From contig NZ_AP022826.1 of NCBI RefSeq assembly GCF_014466985.1, positions 124,001 to 188,000 of the forward strand: a DNA stretch of 64,000 nucleotides, written 5' to 3'. Below the pieces are notes generated by a model. That model was not told where the DNA came from. It did no database searches and saw only the letters and a program-made list of their open reading frames with translations. Position 1 is the stretch's first letter. Each line of letters opens with the position of its first letter. Below, piece after piece: positions 53,400-62,279 of the stretch. Position numbers and translations under genes: made by a program. The DNA is from Nitrosophilus labii. Lineage in GTDB: Bacteria; Campylobacterota; Campylobacteria; Campylobacterales; Nitratiruptoraceae.

Positions 53400-53520
53400 A
53401 ATTGTATATGGTGGATGGTTGATAGTTTATTTCTATCAACCACTCAACCATACCACAATTTTAATCAATAATCTTCTTAAAACTTGCAGCTTTAAACTTT
53501 AAACATCAAACTTACCGTAT
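53400..53520. repeat. Heptad-repeat hairpin after fusA and repeats before tRNA-Arg
   Basis: TGGTGGA, TGGTTGA, TAGTTTA run in 7-base steps from about 53409. TGGTTGATAG (53416-53425) pairs perfectly with CTATCAACCA (53433-53442), and the outer parts TATGGT/ACCATA and AATTGT/ACAATT extend the foldback over 53400-53460. A second 7-base series, CTTTAAA, CTTTAAA, CATCAAA, lies just upstream of the tRNA. TTTTAATC follows the large hairpin, so it may terminate the fusA transcript. Confidence 0.72.
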
Positions 53521-53597
53521 GTCCCGGTAGCTCAGCTGGATAGAGCATCGGATTCCTAATCCGAAGGTCGGAGGTTCGAATCCTCTCCGGGACACCA
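53521..53597 (+). tRNA. tRNA-Arg (anticodon CCT)
   Basis: Acceptor GTCCCGG/CCGGGAC, anticodon loop TTCCTAA (CCT), T-loop GGTTCGAATCC, encoded CCA at 53595-53597. It lies between fusA and the convergent T2SS pseudopilin genes. Confidence 0.95.
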
Positions 53598-53598
53598 C

Positions 53599-54105
53599 CT
53601 ATTTTTGAGGTATATATAGTTCAAAAGTTAAAGGAGTTGACTCTTTTGTTTTCATATAAACTAAAAATTTATCTTTTTTGTTTGACCTGTAGATTTTGAA
53701 GATTTCACAGTTTTGTACTACTTTGCTAACAAATACTTTGCCAAAATTTTCAGGATAAAGTGGAAGAACTATTTTAATAGGAGATTCTAATCTGCAAAGA
53801 GTATTGCTATCTTTTAATACATACCATACCACATAAGGGTTATCTATATCAAAAAGTGTATTTTTAGTTTGAAGATAAATAATCGAATATTTTTTACCTC
53901 CCTTAATCTCTATATTTTTTGAAAGAAGCAGATCATAATAGAGTATTTTAGCAATTTTGTTTTGAAGATACTCTTTTTCTACTGTACCTTTTATAACCGA
54001 ATGAGATATATTTAGATTAGATATTGATTGCGAAATAAAAAGTATTATTAGTGATAAAATAGTTATAGAAACAATCAGCTCTATTAGAGTAAATGACTTT
54101 TTCAT
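53599..54105 (-). CDS. gspJ: T2SS minor pseudopilin, GspJ-like
   Basis: 168 residues. The type IV prepilin-type leader KKSFTLIELIVSITILSLII has F/T/L/I/E after the cleavage site and a hydrophobic helix. The rest is a small globular domain. GspJ sits near the pseudopilus tip. Assignment among H/I/J/K rests on gene order (G-H-I-J) and length. The ATG overlaps the upstream gene's stop by 4 bp, and its stop is 2 bp from the tRNA-Arg 3' end. Confidence 0.75.
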   Translation of the reverse strand: MKKSFTLIELIVSITILSLIILFISQSISNLNISHSVIKGTVEKEYLQNKIAKILYYDLLLSKNIEIKGGKKYSIIYLQTKNTLFDIDNPYVVWYVLKDSNTLCRLESPIKIVLPLYPENFGKVFVSKVVQNCEIFKIYRSNKKDKFLVYMKTKESTPLTFELYIPQK

Positions 54106-54506
54106 AACTGTTCTATTTTGAAAGCAGAGTTTTTGAATCCATCTATATCCGTTTCAATCTTAAAAAATAAAACTCCAACATTTGAGTTTTCATCTATTGT
54201 AAATTTATTATCTTCTTTAGAGTTAATTTGAACTTTTTTATTTTTCAAAAACTTTTTAATATCTTCATTTTCAACAATATAATCATTTTTAATTAAAGAA
54301 TAGAGTTGAGCATTTTTGTTTTTTAGTTTTGAATCGTATCTAGTATATACGTAAGTGGAGAGCATAGTTGAATTTTTTTTCTCTTTTGAATACTCTATCA
54401 GCCTTTTGTCGGAGCTGCTCAAGTTTAAAAGTGCGGTTCCTACGATAGATAAAATTGTTACTGAAATCAAAATTTCGATAAACGTAAAGGAGTTACTCAT
54501 TTTCAT
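54102..54506 (-). CDS. gspI: T2SS minor pseudopilin, GspI-like
   Basis: 134 residues with the prepilin N-terminus SNSFTFIEILISVTILSIVG and a short soluble domain, matching the size of GspI (about 120-130). ATGs at 54506 and 54500 are both possible; the second overlaps the gspH stop more tightly. It is coupled to neighbours on both sides by overlaps. Confidence 0.72.
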   Translation of the reverse strand: MKMSNSFTFIEILISVTILSIVGTALLNLSSSDKRLIEYSKEKKNSTMLSTYVYTRYDSKLKNKNAQLYSLIKNDYIVENEDIKKFLKNKKVQINSKEDNKFTIDENSNVGVLFFKIETDIDGFKNSAFKIEQL

Positions 54507-55032
54507 AATATGTTCCTGGCCCAGGCAACAGATCTTTTTCTAAAAATGTTTCTATGGCTTTATCTAACGTTTTTACTATTTTTAACTCTTCAAAATATGG
54601 TTTAAAAACGTAATATTTGCTGTCATTTTTTACAATATAGCTATCATTTGAGCCGTTTGGATAGATTGTAAATTTAAAGCAGACATCGTAAGATTTTCCT
54701 TTTAGTAAAATATTTGGGTAATCTTTTATTTTGGGGTTCAAATAGGTATCTAAATCGTAAATTACCAACTCATCAAAAATATCAAAATCGATATTTTCAT
54801 AAGTTAGCGCATCGTTAATCAAAACTGCGTTTTTATTACAGTTGTCGTAAAGCACAAAAGTTATTTTATCGTCCTCTTTCTCTTTAAAAAGGAGAAGTGA
54901 CTCTTTCAGATTTGCTATATTGTCAATTTTTAGATTCTCTTTTGAATAAAAGCGCCCAATGGCAAGAGAGTATATTAAACCCATTATTAAAACTACTAAA
55001 ATAAGTTCAATAAGTGTAAAAGAGTGTTTCAT
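54493..55032 (-). CDS. gspH: T2SS minor pseudopilin, GspH-like
   Basis: 179 residues beginning KHSFTLIELILVVLIMGLIY, a prepilin-type signal. The soluble domain has no clear motif. Its place between gspG and the gspI-like gene and its length agree with GspH. It starts 4 bp after gspG ends and overlaps the next gene by 14 bp. Confidence 0.75.
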   Translation of the reverse strand: MKHSFTLIELILVVLIMGLIYSLAIGRFYSKENLKIDNIANLKESLLLFKEKEDDKITFVLYDNCNKNAVLINDALTYENIDFDIFDELVIYDLDTYLNPKIKDYPNILLKGKSYDVCFKFTIYPNGSNDSYIVKNDSKYYVFKPYFEELKIVKTLDKAIETFLEKDLLPGPGTYYENE

Positions 55033-55036
55033 TAAA

Positions 55037-55456
55037 CTATTTTTGGCAGCTCTCTAAGCTGATATCGGCATTTTCGCCGCTTCCTCCCTCTTTGCCGTCT
55101 GCTCCTAAAGAGATAATGTTTATTTCACCCTCTTCATTAAGATATATATAATCATTGTTCCAAGGATCTTTAGGAGGATTTTTACTGTCTAAAAAACCGT
55201 TTTTAGGGTAGTCTTTATATTTTTGAGGATCAGGGTTTTTTACTAAAGCTTTAAGACCTTCTTCCGTTGAAGGGTATTTCCCATATTTAAGTTTGAAACT
55301 TTTTAGTGCGTCGCTGATGGTTTTCATCTGTATGCAGACGATTTTCTTTTTGGCTTCTTCGCTTTGGCCTATAAGATTTGGCATAACCAAAGCAGCCAAA
55401 AAACCCAAAATGATTATAACGATCATAATTTCAATAAGTGTAAAACCTTTTCTCAT
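55037..55456 (-). CDS. gspG: T2SS major pseudopilin GspG
   Basis: 139 residues. Class III prepilin leader MRKG/FTLIEIMIVIIILGFLA, with cleavage after glycine and the conserved glutamate at +5. The C-terminal GspG region KYGKYPSTEEGLKAL, PKDPWNNDYIY and ISLGADGKEGGSGENADI contains the calcium-loop type GADG motif. It is the main subunit of the pseudopilus. First gene of the leftward unit, divergent from gspK. Confidence 0.93.
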   Translation of the reverse strand: MRKGFTLIEIMIVIIILGFLAALVMPNLIGQSEEAKKKIVCIQMKTISDALKSFKLKYGKYPSTEEGLKALVKNPDPQKYKDYPKNGFLDSKNPPKDPWNNDYIYLNEEGEINIISLGADGKEGGSGENADISLESCQK

Positions 55457-55522
55457 CTTATACCTTTATTTAATAATTATTTTATTATGATATTTACAAA
55501 ATTTTACTGGAATGAAACTTTA

Positions 55523-56398
55523 ATGACAATGAAAAAATCTATTGCACTCTTTATAGTTTTGATATTTATTGCAGTTGCCTCTTCTTTGATAGCTATTGTT
55601 TATAAAGAGAGTCAAAAAGCACTTTCATTTTCTAAAATATATGAAAAAATATCACAAAACTCTCTACTTATTAGAGATTTTGAGTATATTTTAAAAAACA
55701 GTTTAAAAGATATAAACTCAAGCGAAGATTTAGATATGCTTTTTGTCTCTTCACCTTTACTTTCAAGTAAAGATGGCGAGTTTAACTTCGGTTTTTCGCT
55801 TAGACCTCTTAGCGATAAGATAAATTTAAATTTTTTGAAAGATAAAAAAAAGAGAGAATATATTAAAGATTATATCTATAGAGTATGCTCTTTTTACGAG
55901 GTGGAAGATACAGAGTTTTTTATCGCACTTTTAGAAGATACGATAGACGTAGATATTGAAGAGAGAGTTGTCGGTAGCGAAATAGTTTTGGAAAATAGAA
56001 GATTTAAAAACGGTTTTATTGAGAGTTTCAGCCATTTTTATAAAATTTTAGATTATTATTTTAAGATGTCACAAGATAGCAACATTTTTAAAGTTAACTG
56101 GAAAGAGCTCATATATTTTGATAAAGATCTAAAGAGTATTATCGATTGTAAGCGGCTTTCTTCGCAAAATGCAAGATTTTTAGGACTTCCTGTAGAAAAT
56201 GAAAGTTTTGATTGTGAAGAGCTAAAAAAAGATGTAAAATATAAAGAGATTTTAAAAGTATTAAATATCAAAGATTATACAAAAAAAGAGCCATATTTGA
56301 TAGAAGCTTCGTTATATTACAAAAAGGATGGTTTTGAAGAGAACTTTAGGCTCAGATACAATCTTTTCAAACAAAAAGTCACACAAGTTGAAGAATAG
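55523..56398 (+). CDS. gspK: T2SS GspK-like tip pseudopilin
   Basis: 291 residues from ATG 55523 (or ATG 55529). The N-terminus KKSIALFIVLIFIAVASSL is a prepilin-like helix without the usual F-T-L-I-E, as in GspK, which lacks the +5 glutamate. The alpha-helical middle (SLRPLSDKINLNFL, IALLEDTIDVDIEERV) fits the GspK domain. GspK caps the pseudopilus with I and J. The open frame extends about 53 codons upstream but that part lies in the divergent gspG gene. Confidence 0.8.
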   Translation: MTMKKSIALFIVLIFIAVASSLIAIVYKESQKALSFSKIYEKISQNSLLIRDFEYILKNSLKDINSSEDLDMLFVSSPLLSSKDGEFNFGFSLRPLSDKINLNFLKDKKKREYIKDYIYRVCSFYEVEDTEFFIALLEDTIDVDIEERVVGSEIVLENRRFKNGFIESFSHFYKILDYYFKMSQDSNIFKVNWKELIYFDKDLKSIIDCKRLSSQNARFLGLPVENESFDCEELKKDVKYKEILKVLNIKDYTKKEPYLIEASLYYKKDGFEENFRLRYNLFKQKVTQVEE

Positions 56399-57311
56399 GT
56401 ATCGATTACTATTTTTTAGAAAAGAGTCAGATTTTAAAAATGTCAAAGATAAAGTAGTTCTTATACTCTCTCCCGAGTTTTATTGGATAAAGAAGATAGA
56501 ATTTGACGTTAAAAATATAAAAAGTGCGAAAAAAATAGCTCCTTCTTTGTTTGAAGGTTCTCTTCCTCATAACAATTTTGAATTTAAGATATTAAAACAA
56601 AAAAGAGACTTTTTTGCGATAGCATACGATCCAGAGGAAATTAAGGAAGCGATAAAAAAAAGCGGTTTATTAGGTGATAATGTAAAAAGAGTCTATTTTG
56701 CACAAAAAGAGTTTGAAAATATCTATGAGTGTATTGAGTTGGACGATTTTTTCTCTTTGGCCAAAGTTGAGGATATCTGGACAAAGATTCCTAAGGTTTG
56801 CACGCAAGGGTCTAAAACTTTAGATGAGGTTTTGAATGAGATAAAACTTTCCGATTTTTTTGTAACTTTGAATAAAAGAAGAGAGTTTTTTGTTAACGAA
56901 AAGATTTTAAGAGTGGCGGCTGCTTCTTTTTTGCTTTTTTGTTTAGCGCAAGGTATTCGTCTCTATTCATATGATAAAGAGATAAAAAGTTTGAAAAATA
57001 AAGAGATAAACCTTTTAAAAAAAGAGTCTTTACCGTCAACATTGATACAGTTAAGAAGTATAGAAAAAAGATTGGATAAAAAGCTTAAAAAAAGTATGGC
57101 TCAAAAAAGGGTTATAAAGTATTTGTCTAAACTATCTATGAAAGATGTAAAACCTATAAGAATTTCGATCAAAAAAGATGAAGTGGTACTTGAGTTTTCT
57201 AGTAATGATAAAGCCGTTAAATCTATAGTTGAGAAAATAAAAAAAGAGTATCCTTTGTTAAAGAGTAAAAAAGAGAATAAAATTTATAAAATATGGTGGA
57301 GATATGAGTAG
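56388..57311 (+). CDS. gspL: T2SS inner-membrane platform protein, GspL-like
   Basis: About 307 residues. An N-terminal cytoplasmic region (LILSPEFYWIKKIEFDVK, KKIAPSLFEGSLP) resembles the actin-like GspL domain, then comes one membrane helix (AAASFLLFCLAQGIRLY, about 190-207) and a coiled-coil plus periplasmic domain. GspL holds the GspE ATPase to the membrane. The start is uncertain: TTG 56388, overlapping gspK by 11 bp, is preferred to ATG 56328, which would overlap by 71 bp; neither has a clear ribosome-binding site. Confidence 0.68.
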   Translation: MKNRYRLLFFRKESDFKNVKDKVVLILSPEFYWIKKIEFDVKNIKSAKKIAPSLFEGSLPHNNFEFKILKQKRDFFAIAYDPEEIKEAIKKSGLLGDNVKRVYFAQKEFENIYECIELDDFFSLAKVEDIWTKIPKVCTQGSKTLDEVLNEIKLSDFFVTLNKRREFFVNEKILRVAAASFLLFCLAQGIRLYSYDKEIKSLKNKEINLLKKESLPSTLIQLRSIEKRLDKKLKKSMAQKRVIKYLSKLSMKDVKPIRISIKKDEVVLEFSSNDKAVKSIVEKIKKEYPLLKSKKENKIYKIWWRYE

Positions 57312-57696
57312 AAACTTTTTGTTTAGCATTTCAGTTATCCTTTTTTTATTTGCTCTGTTTCTATATTTTAAAAATTATGAATCTAAAGATGAGTTAAAAA
57401 TGGCTCAGAAAAGATATTTTGAGGTAGAGAAAAAAGTTAAAAAGATTGTTTACCTTAAAAAAAGATTAGAAGATGAAAAATATCTGAAAAGTTTCATAGC
57501 AAAACTTCAACGAATAAAAAAAGCAGATCTTATTAAAGATAAAGATGAGTATATAGAGATCTATTTTTCTAACCTAGAGCCTAGGACTTTAGATAGACTT
57601 CTACAAAAGACGGTAGACTCTTTTATAGATATAAAAGAGTTGATAATAGACAACACTCAAAAGAAGTGTTCTGTAAAGATTGGGATTGCAAAATGA
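57304..57696 (+). CDS. T2SS GspM-like protein
   Basis: 130 residues: one N-terminal transmembrane helix (FLFSISVILFLFALFLYF), a coiled-coil region (about 25-60, KDELKMAQKRYFEVEKKVKK) and a small periplasmic domain ending KCSVKIGIAK. This layout and the position after the GspL-like gene fit GspM, the partner of GspL. Sequence conservation in GspM is low, so the call rests mainly on context. It overlaps the next gene by 4 bp (ATGA). Confidence 0.65.
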   Translation: MSRNFLFSISVILFLFALFLYFKNYESKDELKMAQKRYFEVEKKVKKIVYLKKRLEDEKYLKSFIAKLQRIKKADLIKDKDEYIEIYFSNLEPRTLDRLLQKTVDSFIDIKELIIDNTQKKCSVKIGIAK

Positions 57697-58196
57697 GAAA
57701 AGCGTTACTTTCTATACTATTTTTTTATCTATTTTTTATACTGACTTTTCCAAAAGAGCAGATATGGTTTGCGATGGAAAATTTGGCAAAAGAAAAAGGC
57801 CTCTTTTTTAACGGAGAAAAGATTGAAAAAGCACCTCTTACTTTAAAAGTTGAAAATTGTGAAATTTTAAATAAAGGGTTTGATATAGGAAAACTTAAAA
57901 ACGCCACTTTTTTTATATCTTTTTTTTATAATAGTGTAGATTTGAGTGGTTTTGTTTTTAAAATAGATAAAACTATCTCTTTAAATAGTGCTAAGGCGGC
58001 TTACAGTGTGTTAATTCCATTTAAAGTAGTTTTAAAAGCAAAAATGTCTATTTGTGATATTGAGGGAGAGATAGATCTTAAAAAGAGGTATATAACCTTA
58101 TATCTAAACAATATAAAAGACTTCAATAAAGTAAACAAGATTTTCAAAAACATCAAAAAAAATGAAAAAGGGTATCTTTTTGAAAAAAGATTTTAA
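57693..58196 (+). CDS. T2SS GspN-like protein
   Basis: 167 residues from ATG 57693, coupled to the previous stop. One N-terminal membrane helix (ALLSILFFYLFFILTF) is followed by a periplasmic beta-rich region (KGLFFNGEKIEKAPLTLKVE). Size and position between the M-like and C-like genes suggest GspN, an optional T2SS component of unclear role. Sequence support is weak. Confidence 0.55.
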   Translation: MRKALLSILFFYLFFILTFPKEQIWFAMENLAKEKGLFFNGEKIEKAPLTLKVENCEILNKGFDIGKLKNATFFISFFYNSVDLSGFVFKIDKTISLNSAKAAYSVLIPFKVVLKAKMSICDIEGEIDLKKRYITLYLNNIKDFNKVNKIFKNIKKNEKGYLFEKRF

Positions 58197-58971
58197 AAAA
58201 GAGTTTTTTTTAATAGTTTTATTCTCTTTTGTTGTAGCGTATATTGTCAATTCATTAGTTATATATTTGCTGCCTAAGACTACTGTAGAGTATGTGGACT
58301 ACTCTCCAAAGCAGGAGTTTTTTATCGTAAGACTTTCCGAAAAACTTTGCAATCAAACACAAAAAGTCCAAAAAGATAGAAACGAGGATTTACCACAAGA
58401 AGATTTCAGTGAGATAAAAACTCTTAAACTCAAAGCTGTTTTTTTAGAAGAGGATAGCGGCTTTATAGTGGTAGAAAATAATAAAAAAGAGGTTTTTATA
58501 TCCTTAAAAGATGTCTATAAGGGGTTTAAGCTTGTAAAGATTTTGCCTCAAAGCGCAATATTCAAAAAAGGCTCTAAAAAGTATATTCTAAAACTGCAAG
58601 ATCTCAAAAAAAGCGATATTTTCCTAAAGACTCCTAAATTTCAAAAGAAAAAAGATGGGGATTATAGGATATCAAAAAGTGAATTACGCAGTTATAGAAA
58701 AAAATATGACAAGCTTTATAGAGAGATAGCGTTGATGCCGGTTAAAACAAAAAGTGGTTACGGATATAAGGTTACTTATCTAAAAAAGGGTTCTGTTTTA
58801 GAAAAACTTGGACTTAAAAAAGGAGATGTGATATTACAGATCAACTCTAGAAGTGTGGAAGATAGTGGTCTTTTTAACGACTTGCTAGAAAATTTCGAAA
58901 ATCTAGAGTATATTTTTATAACACTGCTTAGAGATCATAAAGAGAAGGAATTGTATTATGAGATATATTAA
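58162..58971 (+). CDS. gspC: T2SS inner-membrane protein GspC with PDZ domain
   Basis: 269 residues. A short cytoplasmic start and one transmembrane helix (FLIVLFSFVVAYIVNSLVIY) are followed by an HR-like region (LKAVFLEEDSGFIVVEN, EVFISLKDVYKGFKLVKI) and a C-terminal PDZ domain (KKGSVLEKLGLKKGDVILQI, then NSRSVEDSGLF). GspC links the platform to the secretin GspD, encoded next. It overlaps the gspN-like gene by 35 bp; TTG 58180 is an alternative start. Overlap with gspD is 14 bp. Confidence 0.85.
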   Translation: MKKGIFLKKDFKKEFFLIVLFSFVVAYIVNSLVIYLLPKTTVEYVDYSPKQEFFIVRLSEKLCNQTQKVQKDRNEDLPQEDFSEIKTLKLKAVFLEEDSGFIVVENNKKEVFISLKDVYKGFKLVKILPQSAIFKKGSKKYILKLQDLKKSDIFLKTPKFQKKKDGDYRISKSELRSYRKKYDKLYREIALMPVKTKSGYGYKVTYLKKGSVLEKLGLKKGDVILQINSRSVEDSGLFNDLLENFENLEYIFITLLRDHKEKELYYEIY

Positions 58972-60757
58972 GATTTTGATACTGATTTTGTTTGTAAATC
59001 TCTCTTTTGCAGCTAAAAGTGAGCAAGAGATTGTGCTCAATTTTCAAAATCTAAGTATAAATAATTTTATAAAAATGGTGGCTAAAATAACCGGTAAAAA
59101 TATACTATCTCCTGAGTCTATAAGAGGAGATGTGAATTTTATATCCGTTAAGCCTATAAAAAAAGATGAGGTATTTGATCTTTTGTTAAATGTACTCAAA
59201 AATAAAGGCTATACTATTGTTGAGAGTCCAAAAGGGTATCTTTTGGTAGTTAAGAGCAAAGATGCTATAAGAGAAGCTCCTCCCTTTTTTGGTAAAACAG
59301 ATCTTGATCAGATACAAACCGATATCATAGGCATCAAATATGTAAGTGCGACAAAGATTTTTCCCTCTATTACACCACTGCTTAGCCGTAACGGTAAAGC
59401 TTCGTTAGTAAAAGATATAAACACTATTATAGTAACAGATTTTCCAAAAAACTTGATTTTGATAAAAAAAATAGTCTCTTTTTTAGATAAAAACGTAAAA
59501 AAAGAGGTTGTTTTTATACCTTTAAACTATGCAAACGTCTCAAGTATCTACTCAAAACTTGTGAAAATTGCCTCCACATTATATCCTGTCAACACAAAAT
59601 CTAAACAACTAGATATTATTTCCAATGAAGCAACCAATACTATTATTATTATAGGGGATGTTACGGAAGTGAAAGCTTTAAGGGAGTATGTAAAGGAGCT
59701 TGATAAAAAAGATGATATAGTAAAACCTAAAGTTCATATAGTTAAGCTTAAAAACTCAGATTGCGAGGAGATGCAGAAAGTTTTAAATGATTTGGTTTCT
59801 AAAAAAAGGTATGACAAAAAGGAGACAAAACCCTCTATCACAATAGACAAACCTACAAATACTCTAATAATTTTATCTAGTCAAAAAGAGTTTGAAGAGC
59901 TAAAAAAAGTTATTGACGTGCTGGATATCGATAGGCAGCAAGTTTATGTAAAAGCAAAAATTGTGGAGATAAGCGGTAAAAAAGCTTCGCAAATAGGAGC
60001 CAAATACGGAATATTTGGGGGAGTGGCTAATAGCTCAGGGCTTTATAGCTTCAGTACCAATCTTGGAGGGCCAGCTATACCTTTTGATCTTAATGAATTG
60101 GGTATTGAAAAGCCAACATTAACTCAAGGTCTTGCTTTAGGGGCGACTATCTCTCTTCTTGAGACCAATGGGGCTGCAAAAAAGCTCTCAGAGCCATCTT
60201 TACTTTGTGTAAACAATACCGAATCTACCATATATGTAGGACAAACCGAATCGGTTATAACTCAAGGAACAGTGGGAGCGAAAACGACGGACTATACAAA
60301 AAATGTATATACTAGACAAGATATCGGTTTGACACTTAAAATTAAACCGAGAATCTCTTCTGATAACAAAGTCTCTTTAGATATTAAAACAGTTATCGAA
60401 GATATCTTACCCGGAAGTCAGATAGGTCTTCCTATTACCTCAAAAAGAGAGATGGATACAACCACTATAGTAAAAAACGGACAATCTATAATAATAGGAG
60501 GATTAGTTAAAGACAATCTAGATATAACAACTTCAAAGGTACCGCTTTTGGGTGATATACCTATTTTAGGGAATATCTTTAAATATGAGGAGAGATCTAA
60601 CGATAAAACCACTTTAGTAATTCTACTAACTCCTTATATCGTAAAAAAATCGGAAGATCTTAACAAACTAAGAGCTCTTCTTGGAAAACTGGATGCTTTA
60701 GAGAAGAAGTTTGCTAAAGAGTTTATAAGGGCCAAAAAAGATGAATCTAATAGATAG
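58958..60757 (+). CDS. gspD: T2SS outer-membrane secretin GspD
   Basis: 599 residues with a signal peptide (RYIKILILILFVNLSFA). The N0/N1-N3 domains follow (FIKMVAKITGKNILSPESIR; IPLNYANVSSIYSKL; IVKLKNSDCEEMQKVLNDL). The secretin core (about 330-575) has QVYVKAKIVEISG, VGQTESVITQG, DIGLTLKIKPRIS and SKVPLLGDIPILGNIFKYEE. The cysteine in the signal peptide region is absent, so it is not an obvious lipoprotein. It forms the outer-membrane gate. Length is slightly short but complete. Confidence 0.93.
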   Translation: MRYIKILILILFVNLSFAAKSEQEIVLNFQNLSINNFIKMVAKITGKNILSPESIRGDVNFISVKPIKKDEVFDLLLNVLKNKGYTIVESPKGYLLVVKSKDAIREAPPFFGKTDLDQIQTDIIGIKYVSATKIFPSITPLLSRNGKASLVKDINTIIVTDFPKNLILIKKIVSFLDKNVKKEVVFIPLNYANVSSIYSKLVKIASTLYPVNTKSKQLDIISNEATNTIIIIGDVTEVKALREYVKELDKKDDIVKPKVHIVKLKNSDCEEMQKVLNDLVSKKRYDKKETKPSITIDKPTNTLIILSSQKEFEELKKVIDVLDIDRQQVYVKAKIVEISGKKASQIGAKYGIFGGVANSSGLYSFSTNLGGPAIPFDLNELGIEKPTLTQGLALGATISLLETNGAAKKLSEPSLLCVNNTESTIYVGQTESVITQGTVGAKTTDYTKNVYTRQDIGLTLKIKPRISSDNKVSLDIKTVIEDILPGSQIGLPITSKREMDTTTIVKNGQSIIIGGLVKDNLDITTSKVPLLGDIPILGNIFKYEERSNDKTTLVILLTPYIVKKSEDLNKLRALLGKLDALEKKFAKEFIRAKKDESNR

Positions 60758-62279
60758 ATTGCCTAGATTTAGAGAACTTGATCTTTATCCGGAAATTCTT
60801 GATGATGTAGATATAGAATTAGCCGTTAAAAATAGACTTCTTTTTACAAATATAGATGGAAAGGTTTATGCTGTAATTGATCCTGAATCGATAGCGGATT
60901 CTCTCAACTATTATTCAAAGCTTACTCTTAAAATACCTGTAGCGGTTTTAGACAAAGACTCTTTTGAAAGACTATATCACAGATTTTTGGAGCTTAAAAG
61001 CGACAAAGTTTTTAGCTCTGAACTAAATGAAAGTGAGAGTGAAGAGTTTATAGAAGAAGAGCTTGAATTATCCGATTTTTTAAAAATTTCCGAAGATATC
61101 TTAACTAGTGAAGAGTCTGCACCTATTATAAAGTTTGTGAATGCACTTTTTTATCAGGCTGTAAAAAAGAGAGCAAGCGATATACATATAGAAAGCCATG
61201 AAGATAGGGGAGTAGTAAGATTTAGAATAGACGGCATTTTACTAAAACACTCAGAGCTTGATAAACGCGTAGTCTCTTTGGTCATAAGCCGTATAAAAGT
61301 TATCTCGAATTTGGATATATCGGAAAGAAGGATTCCTCAAGATGGAAGGACGCAGGTTAAAATTGCGGGGAAAACTTTAGATGTAAGGGTCTCGATTTTG
61401 CCTACTTATCATGGCGAGAGAGCGGTTATGAGAATTTTGATGGAGTCTGAAGAGATTCCATCTTTAGAAGAGCTTGGATTTGAGGAAGAGCTCACAAAAA
61501 AATTTAAAGAACTACTTTCACATACATACGGAATGATACTTGTTACTGGTCCTACGGGAAGTGGAAAATCCACCACATTGCACGCTTTTTTGCAAAATGT
61601 GGCAACTGAGGAGAAAAATATAATAACCATTGAAGATCCGGTAGAGTATAAAAGCGAAAATATAAATCAGATTCAGGTTAACCCAAAAGTAGGGCTCACT
61701 TTTGCTTCGGGACTAAGATCTATCTTAAGACAAGATCCTGATGTGATATTAGTAGGTGAGATAAGAGACAAAGAGACGGCTCAGATAGCTGTTCAAGCGG
61801 CACTTACTGGGCACCTTCTGCTTTCAACACTTCATACCAACAATGCTGCTTCTGCAATCACTAGACTTATGGATATGGGTATTGAGCAGTTTTTGATAAC
61901 CTCTTCCCTGCTTGGGGTTCTTTCCCAAAGACTGGTTAGAAAACTCTGTTCGCATTGTAAAGAGGTGGATGAGAGTGATTTGAAGGAAAGGTTTTCAATC
62001 CCAAAAGAGAGCGTTATATACAAAGCAAAAGGGTGTGCAAAATGCAACTATACCGGTTATATAGGAAGAAGTGCGGTGGGTGAACTCTTTTTGCTTGATG
62101 AGGAGACGAAAAATCTTATAAAAAACGGAGCAAACGAAAACAAGTTGAGAGAGTATATGAAAAAAAGAGGCTATAAGACGTTGCCCGAGTATCTAAAAGA
62201 GAAAGTTATAAACCAAGAGACCTCTTTGGCGGAAGCCATAAGAGTAGGATTAACTGAAGAGATAAAAGATGCGATATAG
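60741..62279 (+). CDS. gspE: T2SS assembly ATPase GspE
   Basis: 512 residues. The N-terminal N1E-like domain is followed by RASDIHIESHEDRGVVRFRI, Walker A GPTGSGKSTT (about 270-279), the Asp box ITIEDPVEY, Walker B ILVGEIRDKETA and the His box TGHLLLSTLHTN. The tetracysteine zinc motif is at about 402-433 (LCSHC and GCAKC). It powers pseudopilus assembly. It overlaps gspD by 17 bp and gspF by 11 bp. Confidence 0.95.
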   Translation: MNLIDRLPRFRELDLYPEILDDVDIELAVKNRLLFTNIDGKVYAVIDPESIADSLNYYSKLTLKIPVAVLDKDSFERLYHRFLELKSDKVFSSELNESESEEFIEEELELSDFLKISEDILTSEESAPIIKFVNALFYQAVKKRASDIHIESHEDRGVVRFRIDGILLKHSELDKRVVSLVISRIKVISNLDISERRIPQDGRTQVKIAGKTLDVRVSILPTYHGERAVMRILMESEEIPSLEELGFEEELTKKFKELLSHTYGMILVTGPTGSGKSTTLHAFLQNVATEEKNIITIEDPVEYKSENINQIQVNPKVGLTFASGLRSILRQDPDVILVGEIRDKETAQIAVQAALTGHLLLSTLHTNNAASAITRLMDMGIEQFLITSSLLGVLSQRLVRKLCSHCKEVDESDLKERFSIPKESVIYKAKGCAKCNYTGYIGRSAVGELFLLDEETKNLIKNGANENKLREYMKKRGYKTLPEYLKEKVINQETSLAEAIRVGLTEEIKDAI

